Assembly (NCBI GenBank): GCA_934254825.1
Contig: CAKQMB010000005.1
Location: 1-64,000 of the forward strand
DNA from: an uncultured Clostridia bacterium
Lineage (GTDB): Bacteria; Bacillota; Clostridia; Christensenellales; Borkfalkiaceae
Direction of reading: 5' to 3'
DNA: 64,000 nucleotides
How positions within the stretch are numbered: the first letter of the stretch is position 1; each line of letters opens with the position of its first letter. A model generated the notes under the pieces. That model was given only the letters and a program-made list of their open reading frames with translations. It ran no database searches and was not told the origin of the DNA. This document shows, in pieces, positions 28,048 to 35,778 of this stretch. Both the position numbers and the translations under genes were made by a program.

Positions 28048-28607
28048 ACTATCAAGCCGTAAACCGCCGAAATAACGATAAGAAGTATCGGTGAAAGGCT
28101 TTTTTTCGCTGTTTTTTTATAAATAATCGAAAGAACCGCAAGCAAAACGAATAAAATTATGCCTTTTAAGTCGGGCGAAAATTCGTCTCCGATTTTCGAA
28201 AATCCGAACACGACGCTTAAAATCATCGTAACGCCCGTCGCTAAAATAAGAGCGGTTATCGCGGGGCGAAGAGCCGAAAGCGCGGCGTTTACAACCTTTA
28301 ATTTCAAAAGATTTTTGAAAATCGCGGCAATGAAAAGTATCACGAAAAACGATGGCAGAATAACGCCGATCGTCGCGACGAGCGCGCCGAAAAATCCTCC
28401 GACGGACGAACCTACGAAAGTCGCCACGTTCACGGCGAGAGGTCCGGGGGTGGACTCCGCCACGGCGACGAAATCGAGAAACGCCGCTTCGGTAAGCCAG
28501 CCGTTCGTTATTACGGTTTCTTTTATGAGCGCGATCATTCCCAAGCCCCCGCCGAACGAAACCGCGCCGATTTTAAGGAAATTGAGGAAAAGGCTCAGAT
28601 AAATCAT
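28038..28607 (-). CDS. Chromate transporter family protein, half 2
   Basis: Encodes 189 residues of the short-chain ChrA (Chromate_transp) type. The family signature is present: SFGGGLGMIAL near the N-terminus, then ESTPGPLAVNVATFVG. Such short proteins work in pairs of opposite topology to form one anion transporter; the natural substrate in fermenters is uncertain. Its start overlaps the end of the first half by 4 bases (28604-28607). Confidence 0.88.
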   Translation of the reverse strand: MIYLSLFLNFLKIGAVSFGGGLGMIALIKETVITNGWLTEAAFLDFVAVAESTPGPLAVNVATFVGSSVGGFFGALVATIGVILPSFFVILFIAAIFKNLLKLKVVNAALSALRPAITALILATGVTMILSVVFGFSKIGDEFSPDLKGIILFVLLAVLSIIYKKTAKKSLSPILLIVISAVYGLIVYS

Positions 28608-29281
28608 TGCTTATCCTCCTTTCGGGCAGGCGTTTTTTCGGGTAACGGGTCTGTCGTTTCGCTTGTTTTTGCTCCTTTTCTTTTTGCCGCGGCGGCTTTG
28701 ACCGAATAAGCGATAATACCCGCCAGCGCGCTGATAAGAATATAAAAAATCGACGAAAAATCAACGCCGAAAAGGGAAAACAGTATAACGCAAGCCACGG
28801 TGATCGCAAAAATAACGATATTGAACGGCGATTTTTCCACTTCGAGAAGCATTTTAAATCCCGCCGAAACGATAAGAAAAGTTACGCCGACGCGTATTCC
28901 TTTAAACGCGAGCGCGACGTATTTGAAAGCAAGAAATCGATCGAAGAAAAGCGAGATAAGAAAAATGATCGTAAACGCGGGAATACATACGGCGATCGTC
29001 GCGAGGATCGCTCCCCAAACGCCGCCGATCGTATAACCGACGAAAGTGGAAGAGTTTATGGCGATAGGTCCCGGGGTCGACTCCGCGATGGCTACGATAT
29101 CGGCAAACTCTTCCTTTTTTATCCATTTTCTTTTTTCCGCAAACTCGTTTTCCGTTAAAGCTATCATCGCGTACCCGCCGCCGAACGAGAAAAGTCCGAT
29201 TTTAAGCGACGTGAAAAACAGCGTAACGAGCGTTTTTAACTTAGATTTTTCCATTTTTTGTATCGGTAGACCGAAAATCAA
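28604..29281 (-). CDS. Chromate transporter family protein, half 1
   Basis: Encodes the partner of the preceding short ChrA protein. SFGGGYAMIAL and ESTPGPIAINSSTFVG repeat the same family signature. With the TTG at 29281 it has 225 residues and its start overlaps the upstream stop (TTGA); the ATG at 29254 would give 216 residues but lacks a good ribosome site, whereas ggaaacggaag precedes the TTG. The gene lies in a minus-strand operon: ttcA-like, chrA half 1, chrA half 2. Confidence 0.87.
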   Translation of the reverse strand: MIFGLPIQKMEKSKLKTLVTLFFTSLKIGLFSFGGGYAMIALTENEFAEKRKWIKKEEFADIVAIAESTPGPIAINSSTFVGYTIGGVWGAILATIAVCIPAFTIIFLISLFFDRFLAFKYVALAFKGIRVGVTFLIVSAGFKMLLEVEKSPFNIVIFAITVACVILFSLFGVDFSSIFYILISALAGIIAYSVKAAAAKRKGAKTSETTDPLPEKTPARKEDKQ

Positions 29282-30039
29282 TCGGCGTTTTCTTCCGTTT
29301 CCTTATCTTCGAACGTGATTTTCTTTCCGAAAAGCCCGTTTCTTTCGGGGTGGGTTATCGCCCCGAGTACGTTCTCTTTGATTTTCTTGTTGTCCTTTTC
29401 AAGCGTTTTCAAAAGGTCTTTTATATATTGTCTTTTCGTGTGTTTGTCCGCGGGGCAGGGGTTGCGGATTATCGGCTTGTCCTTTGCGAACGACGCGATC
29501 TCCTTTTCCCTTATATAAATCATCGGACGGATAACTTTGAGATTTTTTCTTTCGAGCATGGTTACGGGCGAAAAAGTCGAAAGTCTGCTTTCGTAGAAAA
29601 GCGATAAAAACAGCGTTTCGATAAGATCGTCCGCATGGTGACCGAGCGCGACTTTGTTGCAACCGCATTTGACGGCGGTGTTGTTGAGCGCGCCCCTGCG
29701 CATGTTCGCGCAAAGACTGCACGGATTGGGTTCTTTTCTCACGTCGAAAACGATCTCGCCTATGTGAGTGGGTTCGATGACGTATTCCACGTTCAAAGCG
29801 GCGCAAAGGTCTTTGACCGCCTGCACCTCTTTTTCGTCGAGACCGAGCCCCATATCGACGGAAATTGCCATGACCTCGTATTTTTTCGGATAAAACCGCC
29901 GCATGGTCGCGAGGATGTAAAGCAGGGTTATGCTGTCCTTTCCGCCCGAAAGCCCGACGGCGATTTTATCGCCTTCTTCTATCATACCGTAATCTTCCAC
30001 GGCTCGTCTCGCCTTGGAAAGAAGTTTTTGAAGTTCCAT
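29278..30039 (-). CDS. TtcA-like tRNA 2-thiolation protein
   Basis: Encodes 253 residues of the PP-loop ATPase superfamily, adenylating a tRNA base before sulfur insertion. The ATP motif SGGKDS is at 31-36, a metal-binding CxxC in NPCSLCANMRRGALN, and GHHADD follows. This matches the TtcA group (2-thiocytidine at position 32) better than TilS. The start at 30039 is supported by CCGGAG five bases upstream; an earlier in-frame start at 30102 has no such support. It overlaps the next gene by 4 bases. Confidence 0.82.
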   Translation of the reverse strand: MELQKLLSKARRAVEDYGMIEEGDKIAVGLSGGKDSITLLYILATMRRFYPKKYEVMAISVDMGLGLDEKEVQAVKDLCAALNVEYVIEPTHIGEIVFDVRKEPNPCSLCANMRRGALNNTAVKCGCNKVALGHHADDLIETLFLSLFYESRLSTFSPVTMLERKNLKVIRPMIYIREKEIASFAKDKPIIRNPCPADKHTKRQYIKDLLKTLEKDNKKIKENVLGAITHPERNGLFGKKITFEDKETEENAD

Positions 30040-30196
30040 ATCCGCTCCGGTTTTCATATAGTAGTACGGGAATATGATATTATAAATCGGCGAAAAACAC
30101 AAGCGATTTTTATCGGCGTTTTACCGCCGCGCATAATATTTTTTTCGGTCGGAAGCGTAAAATTTAACGATCGGACGAAAAATTCGTTTTTTCGGA

Positions 30197-30225
30197 TTGA
30201 CAAAACAACGTTTTCGGGTTAAAAT
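30197..30225 (+). promoter_or_regulatory. Promoter of the cytidylate kinase-like gene
   Basis: TTGACA (30197-30202) and TAAAAT (30220-30225), 17-bp spacer. Confidence 0.8.
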
Positions 30226-30267
30226 ATATATGTAAGAAACGATTTTACCGACAAGGAGGAAATTCGT

Positions 30268-30861
30268 ATGGAAGAGAATAAGAAATTTTACGTTGCGTTA
30301 AGCAGACAGTTCGGTTCGGGCGGCGCGGAAACCGCTTCCAAACTCGCAAGTCGGCTCGGCGTTAAATGTTACGATAAAACGCTCGCCGAGATGACTTCGG
30401 TCGTAACGGGGTTCGATAAGCACGTCATCTTGTCCGCAGAGGACAAGGCGACCAACGCTTTCTGGTATTCGAGCTTTTTAGGCGGCGAGTCGCTTTCGCT
30501 TTACGATAAAGTTTTCATAGGTCAGTCCGACGTTATCAAAAAACTTGCCGACAAAGGTTCGTGTGTGTTCGTTGGGCGCTGCGCGCAAGCCGTTCTGAAA
30601 GATTACGAGAACGTCATAAGGGTTTTCGTGTGCGCGCCGATGACTCAAAGGATCGCAAGGGTTTCCGAGGGCTACGGCATATCGCCGACGGAAGCCGAAA
30701 AACTCATAAAGAAGAACGACAAAGCCCGCGCGGCGTATTATAAAAAATACGCGTCGTTAAAGTGGGGCGACGTCGATAATTACGATCTCGTCGTAAACAC
30801 CCGCATAGGAACGACCAAGGCGGCGGCTATCATTGCCGATTATGTAAACGAATTGAAGTAA
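30268..30861 (+). CDS. Cytidylate kinase-like family protein
   Basis: Encodes 197 residues of the Cytidylate_kin2 family. The N-terminal ALSRQFGSGGAETASKLASR is a P-loop variant in which the usual GKGT is replaced by GSGGAE, as is typical for this group; VFVGRCAQAVL and RIARV follow. Canonical Cmk phosphorylates CMP, but the substrate of this branch is not established, so activity should not be assumed. The start follows AAGGAGGAAA. Confidence 0.8.
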   Translation: MEENKKFYVALSRQFGSGGAETASKLASRLGVKCYDKTLAEMTSVVTGFDKHVILSAEDKATNAFWYSSFLGGESLSLYDKVFIGQSDVIKKLADKGSCVFVGRCAQAVLKDYENVIRVFVCAPMTQRIARVSEGYGISPTEAEKLIKKNDKARAAYYKKYASLKWGDVDNYDLVVNTRIGTTKAAAIIADYVNELK

Positions 30862-30873
30862 TGTGCCGACAAT

Positions 30874-30947
30874 GTGCCGACGCGCGGCGCGAAATTACAT
30901 AAAATTCTGTGTGCCGACGCGCGGCGCGAAATTACATAAAATTCTGT
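30874..30947. repeat. 37-bp direct repeat, two perfect copies
   Basis: GTGCCGACGCGCGGCGCG followed by aaattacataaaattctgt occurs at 30874-30910 and again, identical, at 30911-30947; a 10-base partial copy (atgtgccgac) precedes. It begins just past the stop of the cytidylate kinase-like gene. Confidence 0.92.
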
Positions 30948-30949
30948 CA

Positions 30950-30992
30950 TAAAAAGCTTTTTTTGTGAAAAAACGCAAAAAGAGCTTTTTTC
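30950..30992. terminator. Candidate A/T-flanked terminator
   Basis: AAAAAGCT and AGCTTTTTT form the ends of an imperfect stem with A/T-rich flanks, between the direct repeat and the next promoter. Confidence 0.5.
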
Positions 30993-31015
30993 ATTATTTT
31001 TGCACGGTGTCGTTC

Positions 31016-31044
31016 TTTACAAACGCGATAAAAAATGTTAAAAT
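31016..31044 (+). promoter_or_regulatory. Promoter of the membrane protein / HAD / FTR-like operon
   Basis: TTTACA (31016-31021) and TAAAAT (31039-31044), 17-bp spacer. Confidence 0.7.
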
Positions 31045-31079
31045 AAGCGGGAAATAAGAAATTGTCGGGGAGGCGACGT

Positions 31080-32399
31080 ATGGACGAAAGACAACTTTTT
31101 ACCGAAACGGTGAAAAAAATGAAAAGGCTTGATTTTCTGAATGATTTCGTTCGGAGAAAAACTGCCGAAAAAAGCAAGATTTCGGATGAAGTCGCCGTTT
31201 TGCGAAAGAAAAACGGACGCGTCGTAAACAACGAGTACGACATAGCCATTTTTCAGCTCAACGCGAAGATTTCCGATATCGAAAAATCGATAGATAAATG
31301 CAAAATCGAAATGAAGTCTTTAAAAGGCGTGATTTCGGAAGGGCTGAGAGAGTGTTACGCCAAAGCGGACGACGCCGATTTCCTCAAAAGGGTCAGGCTC
31401 GCTTATAAACACGTTTTCGGCGAGAGGAGCTATCTTGTCGGTCTGAACGACGTCGGCGGGATTTTCGGCGACGCGAAAATCGTGGGCGCGATGGTCACTC
31501 ACGACAAAACGAAAAAAACTTCCGTGCAGGAATTTGTCCGCGCGGGCGAGAAAAACCAGGCGGGCAGAATTATTTCCTATCCCGAAATAGTCGTTTGGGA
31601 TTACGACAGAACCAAACCCGAAGGGGAATTCAGAACCGAAGACGATTCGTTCAAAGCCGAACTGAAAAGAAAGAAGGAGTCCGAGCTTTTAAGGTTTGTA
31701 AAGGACACATACAAAAAGACTTTGCTTTATAAAACGGCGGTATTTTTCGTCGCGCTCGTCGTTATGTTCGCCCTGGCGGCGGCTTCGGGCGTTATCGGAA
31801 CCGAACCGGGCGCAAAGTTCATGCCGTTGTTTCTGATCGGCGCGATCGGGCTTGTCGTGTTTTCGCTTTTTGCGGCGAAAAACGAAGAAACTTCTTCGGC
31901 GGCGGACGGTTTCGGTCTGACGGCGTTCGGACTGGCGATAGTAACGGGCGTGAGATTTGCCGTCGTTTCGACGGATAAAAGAATTGTTTTGCCGATATTT
32001 TTCGCCGTATATTCGGTCGCGATGTTCGTTCTCAGATTTTCGCTCAGAAAAAACGCGAAATCGGGGACAAAACTCGTTAAACCCGTTTCCTGTTTCGTTG
32101 GGACGTATCTTGCAATGGTTCTCGGCTGTACGGATATATCGGAAGTTATGCCGAAAGTTTTCGTCGCCGCAGTTTATTTCGCGGTTGTCGTCGCCTGTCT
32201 TCTCGGCGGAGCGTATTCGATTTTCGGCAAAAACGAAAAGTATAAAAAAATCGGCGGGAACGCTCTCCTTTTTTCCGCTTGTTTTGCGGGCGTTGCCACG
32301 ATAGTTTCGCCCGATCTTGCGGGAATGATAATTTCGGCGGCGGTTTGCGCCGTTTCGGTGGGAGTATGTTCCTGTCTGAGGTTAAAAAATGAAATATAA
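31080..32399 (+). CDS. Uncharacterized membrane protein with N-terminal coiled coil
   Basis: Encodes 439 residues from the ATG at 31080, which follows GGGGAGG. Residues about 1-90 form a charged, likely helical coiled-coil region. A soluble domain (about 90-205) contains a segment around VGAMVTHDKTKK and YPEIVVWDYDRTKPEG. The C-terminal half has about eight hydrophobic segments. No family is recognised. It overlaps the HAD gene by 11 bases, so the two are coupled. Confidence 0.75.
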   Translation: MDERQLFTETVKKMKRLDFLNDFVRRKTAEKSKISDEVAVLRKKNGRVVNNEYDIAIFQLNAKISDIEKSIDKCKIEMKSLKGVISEGLRECYAKADDADFLKRVRLAYKHVFGERSYLVGLNDVGGIFGDAKIVGAMVTHDKTKKTSVQEFVRAGEKNQAGRIISYPEIVVWDYDRTKPEGEFRTEDDSFKAELKRKKESELLRFVKDTYKKTLLYKTAVFFVALVVMFALAAASGVIGTEPGAKFMPLFLIGAIGLVVFSLFAAKNEETSSAADGFGLTAFGLAIVTGVRFAVVSTDKRIVLPIFFAVYSVAMFVLRFSLRKNAKSGTKLVKPVSCFVGTYLAMVLGCTDISEVMPKVFVAAVYFAVVVACLLGGAYSIFGKNEKYKKIGGNALLFSACFAGVATIVSPDLAGMIISAAVCAVSVGVCSCLRLKNEI

Positions 32400-33195
32400 A
32401 GCTTTCATAAGCGATTTCGACGGAACGCTTTTTTCGTCGGACGGGAAAATACCCGAGGAGAATATCGAGGCGATCTCGGAGTTCGTTAAACGCGGCGGAA
32501 AGTTCGCTCTCTGCACGGGCAGAATGACGGCTTCGGCAATCATAATGCTCGAAAAATTCCCGTTTAATCAACTTATAGCCGCATATAACGGTTGTGAAGT
32601 GTGGGATAACGTAAATAAAAAACTGCTGTTTTCGAAGGGCGTTCCTCTTGACGTCACGCGTAAAATAATAGACTTCGGGAGAAGCGAAAAACTGCTTCCT
32701 TTCGTTTACTCGGGAAGCGAGGTTTTTACTGACGACAAAACGCCCTTTTCGGAATTTTACGCGAAAACGTGCAAAGTGAACGTCGTCGCGATCGGCGACG
32801 TTAAAAAATTCGCTGATGAAAAATCGCTCGTTTCGCCCAAAGTTATGCTTATCGGTTACCCCGAGCAGATAGAAGACGCGAGAAGAAAATCGGAAGAATT
32901 GTTCGGAAAAGACTGCGAAATAGCCGAGTCGTACAACGGAATGCTCGATTTTATGCCGAAAGGCTGCGATAAAGGACTTGCCGTAAAGGCTCTTTCGGAA
33001 ATCTGGGGCATAAAACCCGAGGAATGCGTTGCGATAGGAGACGAAAATAACGACGCTCCGATGCTTAAAGCCGCGGGTCTCGGCGTTGCGATGAAAAACG
33101 GCAGAGAAGAACTCAAAGCCATAGCCGACAAGGTTACGGACGCGGACAACGATCACGGCGGAGTTGCGGAAACGATAATGAGATATTGTCTTTGA
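32389..33195 (+). CDS. Cof-type HAD superfamily phosphatase
   Basis: Encodes 268 residues of the HAD IIB (Cof) group, Mg-dependent phosphatases acting on sugar phosphates, nucleotides or cofactors. Motif I is DFDGT (9-13), motif II lies in LCTGRM, and motif IV is GDENNDAPML near the C-terminus. Length is typical. The substrate is not predictable. Its TGA overlaps the TTG start of the small FTR-like gene. Confidence 0.9.
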   Translation: MKYKAFISDFDGTLFSSDGKIPEENIEAISEFVKRGGKFALCTGRMTASAIIMLEKFPFNQLIAAYNGCEVWDNVNKKLLFSKGVPLDVTRKIIDFGRSEKLLPFVYSGSEVFTDDKTPFSEFYAKTCKVNVVAIGDVKKFADEKSLVSPKVMLIGYPEQIEDARRKSEELFGKDCEIAESYNGMLDFMPKGCDKGLAVKALSEIWGIKPEECVAIGDENNDAPMLKAAGLGVAMKNGREELKAIADKVTDADNDHGGVAETIMRYCL

Positions 33196-33389
33196 AACTG
33201 AGACTTAACGAAGATAAAAAAGTTGTGGAAACGATACGCGAGGGACTTATCGCCAAAGGCGGATATTGTCCTTGCCGCGTGGGAAAACGCCCCGAATATA
33301 AATGTATGTGCGAGGAATTCCGCGCGCAGATAAAAGACCCCTCTTTCGAGGGGTACTGCCATTGCGGTTTGTTCTATAAATCCAAATAG
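33192..33389 (+). CDS. Ferredoxin-thioredoxin reductase catalytic subunit-like small protein
   Basis: Encodes 65 residues with three Cys pairs: CPC (26-28), CMC (38-40) and CHC (56-58) in GYCHCGLFY. Ferredoxin-thioredoxin reductase uses a [4Fe-4S] cluster beside a redox-active disulfide carried on CPC and CHC motifs, and short clostridial proteins of this layout are assigned to the FTR catalytic family. Spacing (9 and 15 residues between pairs) differs from plant FTR. The TTG at 33192 is chosen because the protein then begins MKLRLNEDKKVV, the usual N-terminus of such proteins as I recall it, and because it overlaps the HAD stop as TTGA. A redox role with ferredoxin is inference. Confidence 0.75.
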   Translation: MKLRLNEDKKVVETIREGLIAKGGYCPCRVGKRPEYKCMCEEFRAQIKDPSFEGYCHCGLFYKSK

Positions 33390-33461
33390 ATTTGTTCTGT
33401 AAATCGAAATAAAGCAAAATCGATCGGAAATAATCGGAATAAATCCGCGTTTTGAGCAAAT

Positions 33462-33776
33462 TTATTTCTTTTTTTCTTTGGCTGCGGAAGGCGCGGTACG
33501 ATCGGTTTTAACGTGTTTTACCTGTCCGACCTGTCTTTTTTTCTTGGGGACGACGGGTATTTCGGCTTTTAAATTTTCGTGACGTTTTAAAAACGCCTGC
33601 ATTTTTGCGTTCATAAGGTATTGCGGTTGCGCGCCGAAATCGGGATCTTTCAAAGTCTCGGTCGTTTTCGGTTGCGGCGTTTCGGGTCGGGGGTTAGGCT
33701 CGGCGCGGAAGCTTTTTTCCGTTCTTTCGGGGGTTGTGAACTTATCGATCAGATCGAAAAGACCTATTTTTTCCAT
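33462..33776 (-). CDS. Small basic, low-complexity protein
   Basis: Encodes 104 residues rich in Lys, Pro and Thr; it ends in a run of lysines. The central part (QYLMNAKMQAFLKRHENL) may be helical and the rest looks disordered. A good ribosome site (AAGGAGTGAG) precedes the ATG at 33776, the main support for it being real. No family assigned. Confidence 0.6.
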   Translation of the reverse strand: MEKIGLFDLIDKFTTPERTEKSFRAEPNPRPETPQPKTTETLKDPDFGAQPQYLMNAKMQAFLKRHENLKAEIPVVPKKKRQVGQVKHVKTDRTAPSAAKEKKK

Positions 33777-33825
33777 TTTCTCACTCCTTTTTTTAATTTT
33801 ATGTTAAAAAACTTCGGATAAATAA

Positions 33826-33854
33826 TTGCTTAATTATTAAAAATAGTATATAAT
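33826..33854 (+). promoter_or_regulatory. Promoter of the lipoprotein gene
   Basis: TTGCTT (33826-33831) and TATAAT (33849-33854), 17-bp spacer; leader of about 150 nt. Confidence 0.65.
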
Positions 33855-33962
33855 TAGAAAGCGTATATAAGCACGAGGGTGTTCGCGCCGCCGTTTTTCA
33901 AAGAAGCGGTCGGGTCGCTTACAATATCCTATGCTTCACAAAACAAAGATATGCCTCGGGCG

Positions 33963-33997
33963 TTGCCTTTTAACGCGGCGAAAAGTCCGGACGGCAA
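33963..33997 (+). promoter_or_regulatory. Hairpin next to the lipoprotein ribosome site
   Basis: TTGCC (33963-33967) can pair with GGCAA (33993-33997) and CTTTT with AAAAG inside it, placing a stem directly before AAGGAG. It could modulate translation; the pairing is imperfect. Confidence 0.35.
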
Positions 33998-34009
33998 AGG
34001 AGAAAATTT

Positions 34010-35593
34010 ATGGGCAAAAAAATCATTTGCTTGATAGCGGTCGTATGTATGGCGTTAGGCTTCGCGGCTTGCTCGGGCAATACTCTCGCGAACGGAGATA
34101 ACGGCGTCGACATGAAAGGCGGCTTCGTTGCGGAAACTAACGGATACGTTTACTTTATCAACGGCGTAGAAAGTTATTCGACGACTTATAAGACCGGTAA
34201 GGTAACCAAAGGCGCGCTTATGAGAGTAGCCAAGAGCAAATTCGCGAGCGCGACGGAAGCGGATTACGAAACCGTAGTATCCAAACTCATCGTTTCCGAC
34301 GATAAAACGGCAGGCTTCTATATTAACGGCGATTACGTTTATTATGCGGTTCCGTCCGACGAAAACAACAAGAAGGGCGAAACCAAGAACGATCAGCTTC
34401 TCTTTTTCAGAACCAAGCTCGACGCGTCCGAGACCTCGAACAAAATCGCGGATAAGGATTTCCCGCACGGAGCTACGTTCAGATTTATAGCTTCCGGCAG
34501 CAACGTTTACCTTGCCGTTTACAGCACCGATCTTTATGTTTACGACGCTGTTGCGGGTAAAGAAGTAATGACTACCGAAGACGTTGCGTACGACGCGAAA
34601 AATCCGTCCGCCGCAAGACAGGGAACGGTTAAAGAGGTTATGTTCGACGAGGACAACGCCGCTTCCTGCATTTATTACACCTACACTCCCGTAGACACCG
34701 ATCAGTGGCAGGACAGAGATAACGCTACCGAAGAAAGCTATTACGATCTTTACAGAGTAGACCTTGCAAACGGTAACGCTTCCGATACCCGCGTTATGTC
34801 GGGCGTAGGCAAAGTCAAGGACGATCAGAGCGGCGAGCTTATCGGTCTTACTTACGATCTTCTGAGACATAAGGACGGAAAGCTTTATTATTCGCAGACT
34901 TCGCTTAACACCAACGTCGGTTCCACCAAATATTACGCTTTGGACGACGGCAAGACCGAAGGCGATCTTCTGACTTACGCGACCACCAAGACGACCGCCG
35001 CTTTTGCGGACTCCGTATTGTTCTATAACGAAAACGGAAAGCTCGTAACTCTTTACGTCGATTCGTCTTTGGGTCTCGTTAAATTCGATTACACGAAAGC
35101 TCACGACGTCAGCTCCGAATCCGATTACGGCGTTTACTCCGTTTCGGACGAAGAAGCTTTGAAAACGGCTACGATCAAATTCGTGAATAAAGAAGGTTCG
35201 GACGATTACCTTTACTATGCGGACAGCAACAATAATTATTATAAGGTAAATCTCAGTGCGCTTCTGAAAGGCGAAAAACCCGAAGCTCTCAGAATCAACA
35301 CCCTTTCGCTCAACACTTCGTGGTATACTCCCGAAGTCGTCGAAATCGACGGTAAGTTCTATTTTATCTGCGTTTACTCGGATTCTGATTATAAATCTTA
35401 CGTTTACGCAATCGATATGAACGCAGTCGCCGACGGCGTTAAGGCGGTTAAAGAAGAGAAGGGCGACGATTTCGCGGAAACCGATTATTATTCTTACGAC
35501 AGTAAGAAAGAAGAAGACGCGGTCAAACTCGGACAGAAACTCGGCGTTTACAGCGAGGCGGACAAACCGACGGACAGCACGACTTCCAAATAA
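34010..35593 (+). CDS. Lipoprotein with beta-propeller-like repeats (DUF5050-like)
   Basis: Encodes 527 residues with a lipoprotein signal peptide whose lipobox is LGFAAC (Cys21). The mature part has repeated short strands around 'GYVYFING', 'GDYVYYA', 'YDLYRVD' and 'YLYYADSNNNYYK', the pattern of DUF5050-type beta-propellers. It would sit on the outer face of the membrane. Function unknown; ligand sensing or scaffolding is possible. Confidence 0.8.
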   Translation: MGKKIICLIAVVCMALGFAACSGNTLANGDNGVDMKGGFVAETNGYVYFINGVESYSTTYKTGKVTKGALMRVAKSKFASATEADYETVVSKLIVSDDKTAGFYINGDYVYYAVPSDENNKKGETKNDQLLFFRTKLDASETSNKIADKDFPHGATFRFIASGSNVYLAVYSTDLYVYDAVAGKEVMTTEDVAYDAKNPSAARQGTVKEVMFDEDNAASCIYYTYTPVDTDQWQDRDNATEESYYDLYRVDLANGNASDTRVMSGVGKVKDDQSGELIGLTYDLLRHKDGKLYYSQTSLNTNVGSTKYYALDDGKTEGDLLTYATTKTTAAFADSVLFYNENGKLVTLYVDSSLGLVKFDYTKAHDVSSESDYGVYSVSDEEALKTATIKFVNKEGSDDYLYYADSNNNYYKVNLSALLKGEKPEALRINTLSLNTSWYTPEVVEIDGKFYFICVYSDSDYKSYVYAIDMNAVADGVKAVKEEKGDDFAETDYYSYDSKKEEDAVKLGQKLGVYSEADKPTDSTTSK

Positions 35594-35602
35594 AACAAAC
35601 GG

Positions 35603-35630
35603 CGGGGTTGCCAGACGGCAACCCCGTAAT
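35603..35630 (+). terminator. Terminator of the lipoprotein gene
   Basis: Perfect 10-bp stem CGGGGTTGCC / GGCAACCCCG with an AGAC loop, 10 bp past the stop; the following tract is weak (taattatat). Confidence 0.75.
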
Positions 35631-35718
35631 TATATATAACATAAATATAAGAAACGGCAAAAACATAAAACGCGATCGTTTAAGGTTTTACGGGCTTTAA
35701 CGGCTTTTGGTTTTTATG

Positions 35719-35750
35719 GCTTTATGACTTTAAGACTTTATGACTTTATG
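35719..35750 (+). repeat. 8-bp tandem repeat (ACTTTATG)x4 in the ABC-F leader
   Basis: GCTTTATG, ACTTTAAG, ACTTTATG, ACTTTATG run head to tail in the leader of the ABC-F gene. Within it an ATG at 35724 opens a 14-codon frame (MTLRLYDFMAIAGK) that stops at 35768, right before the AAAGGAG of the ABC-F gene. Confidence 0.75.
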
Positions 35751-35778
35751 GCAATCGCGGGAAAGTAAAAGGAGATAA

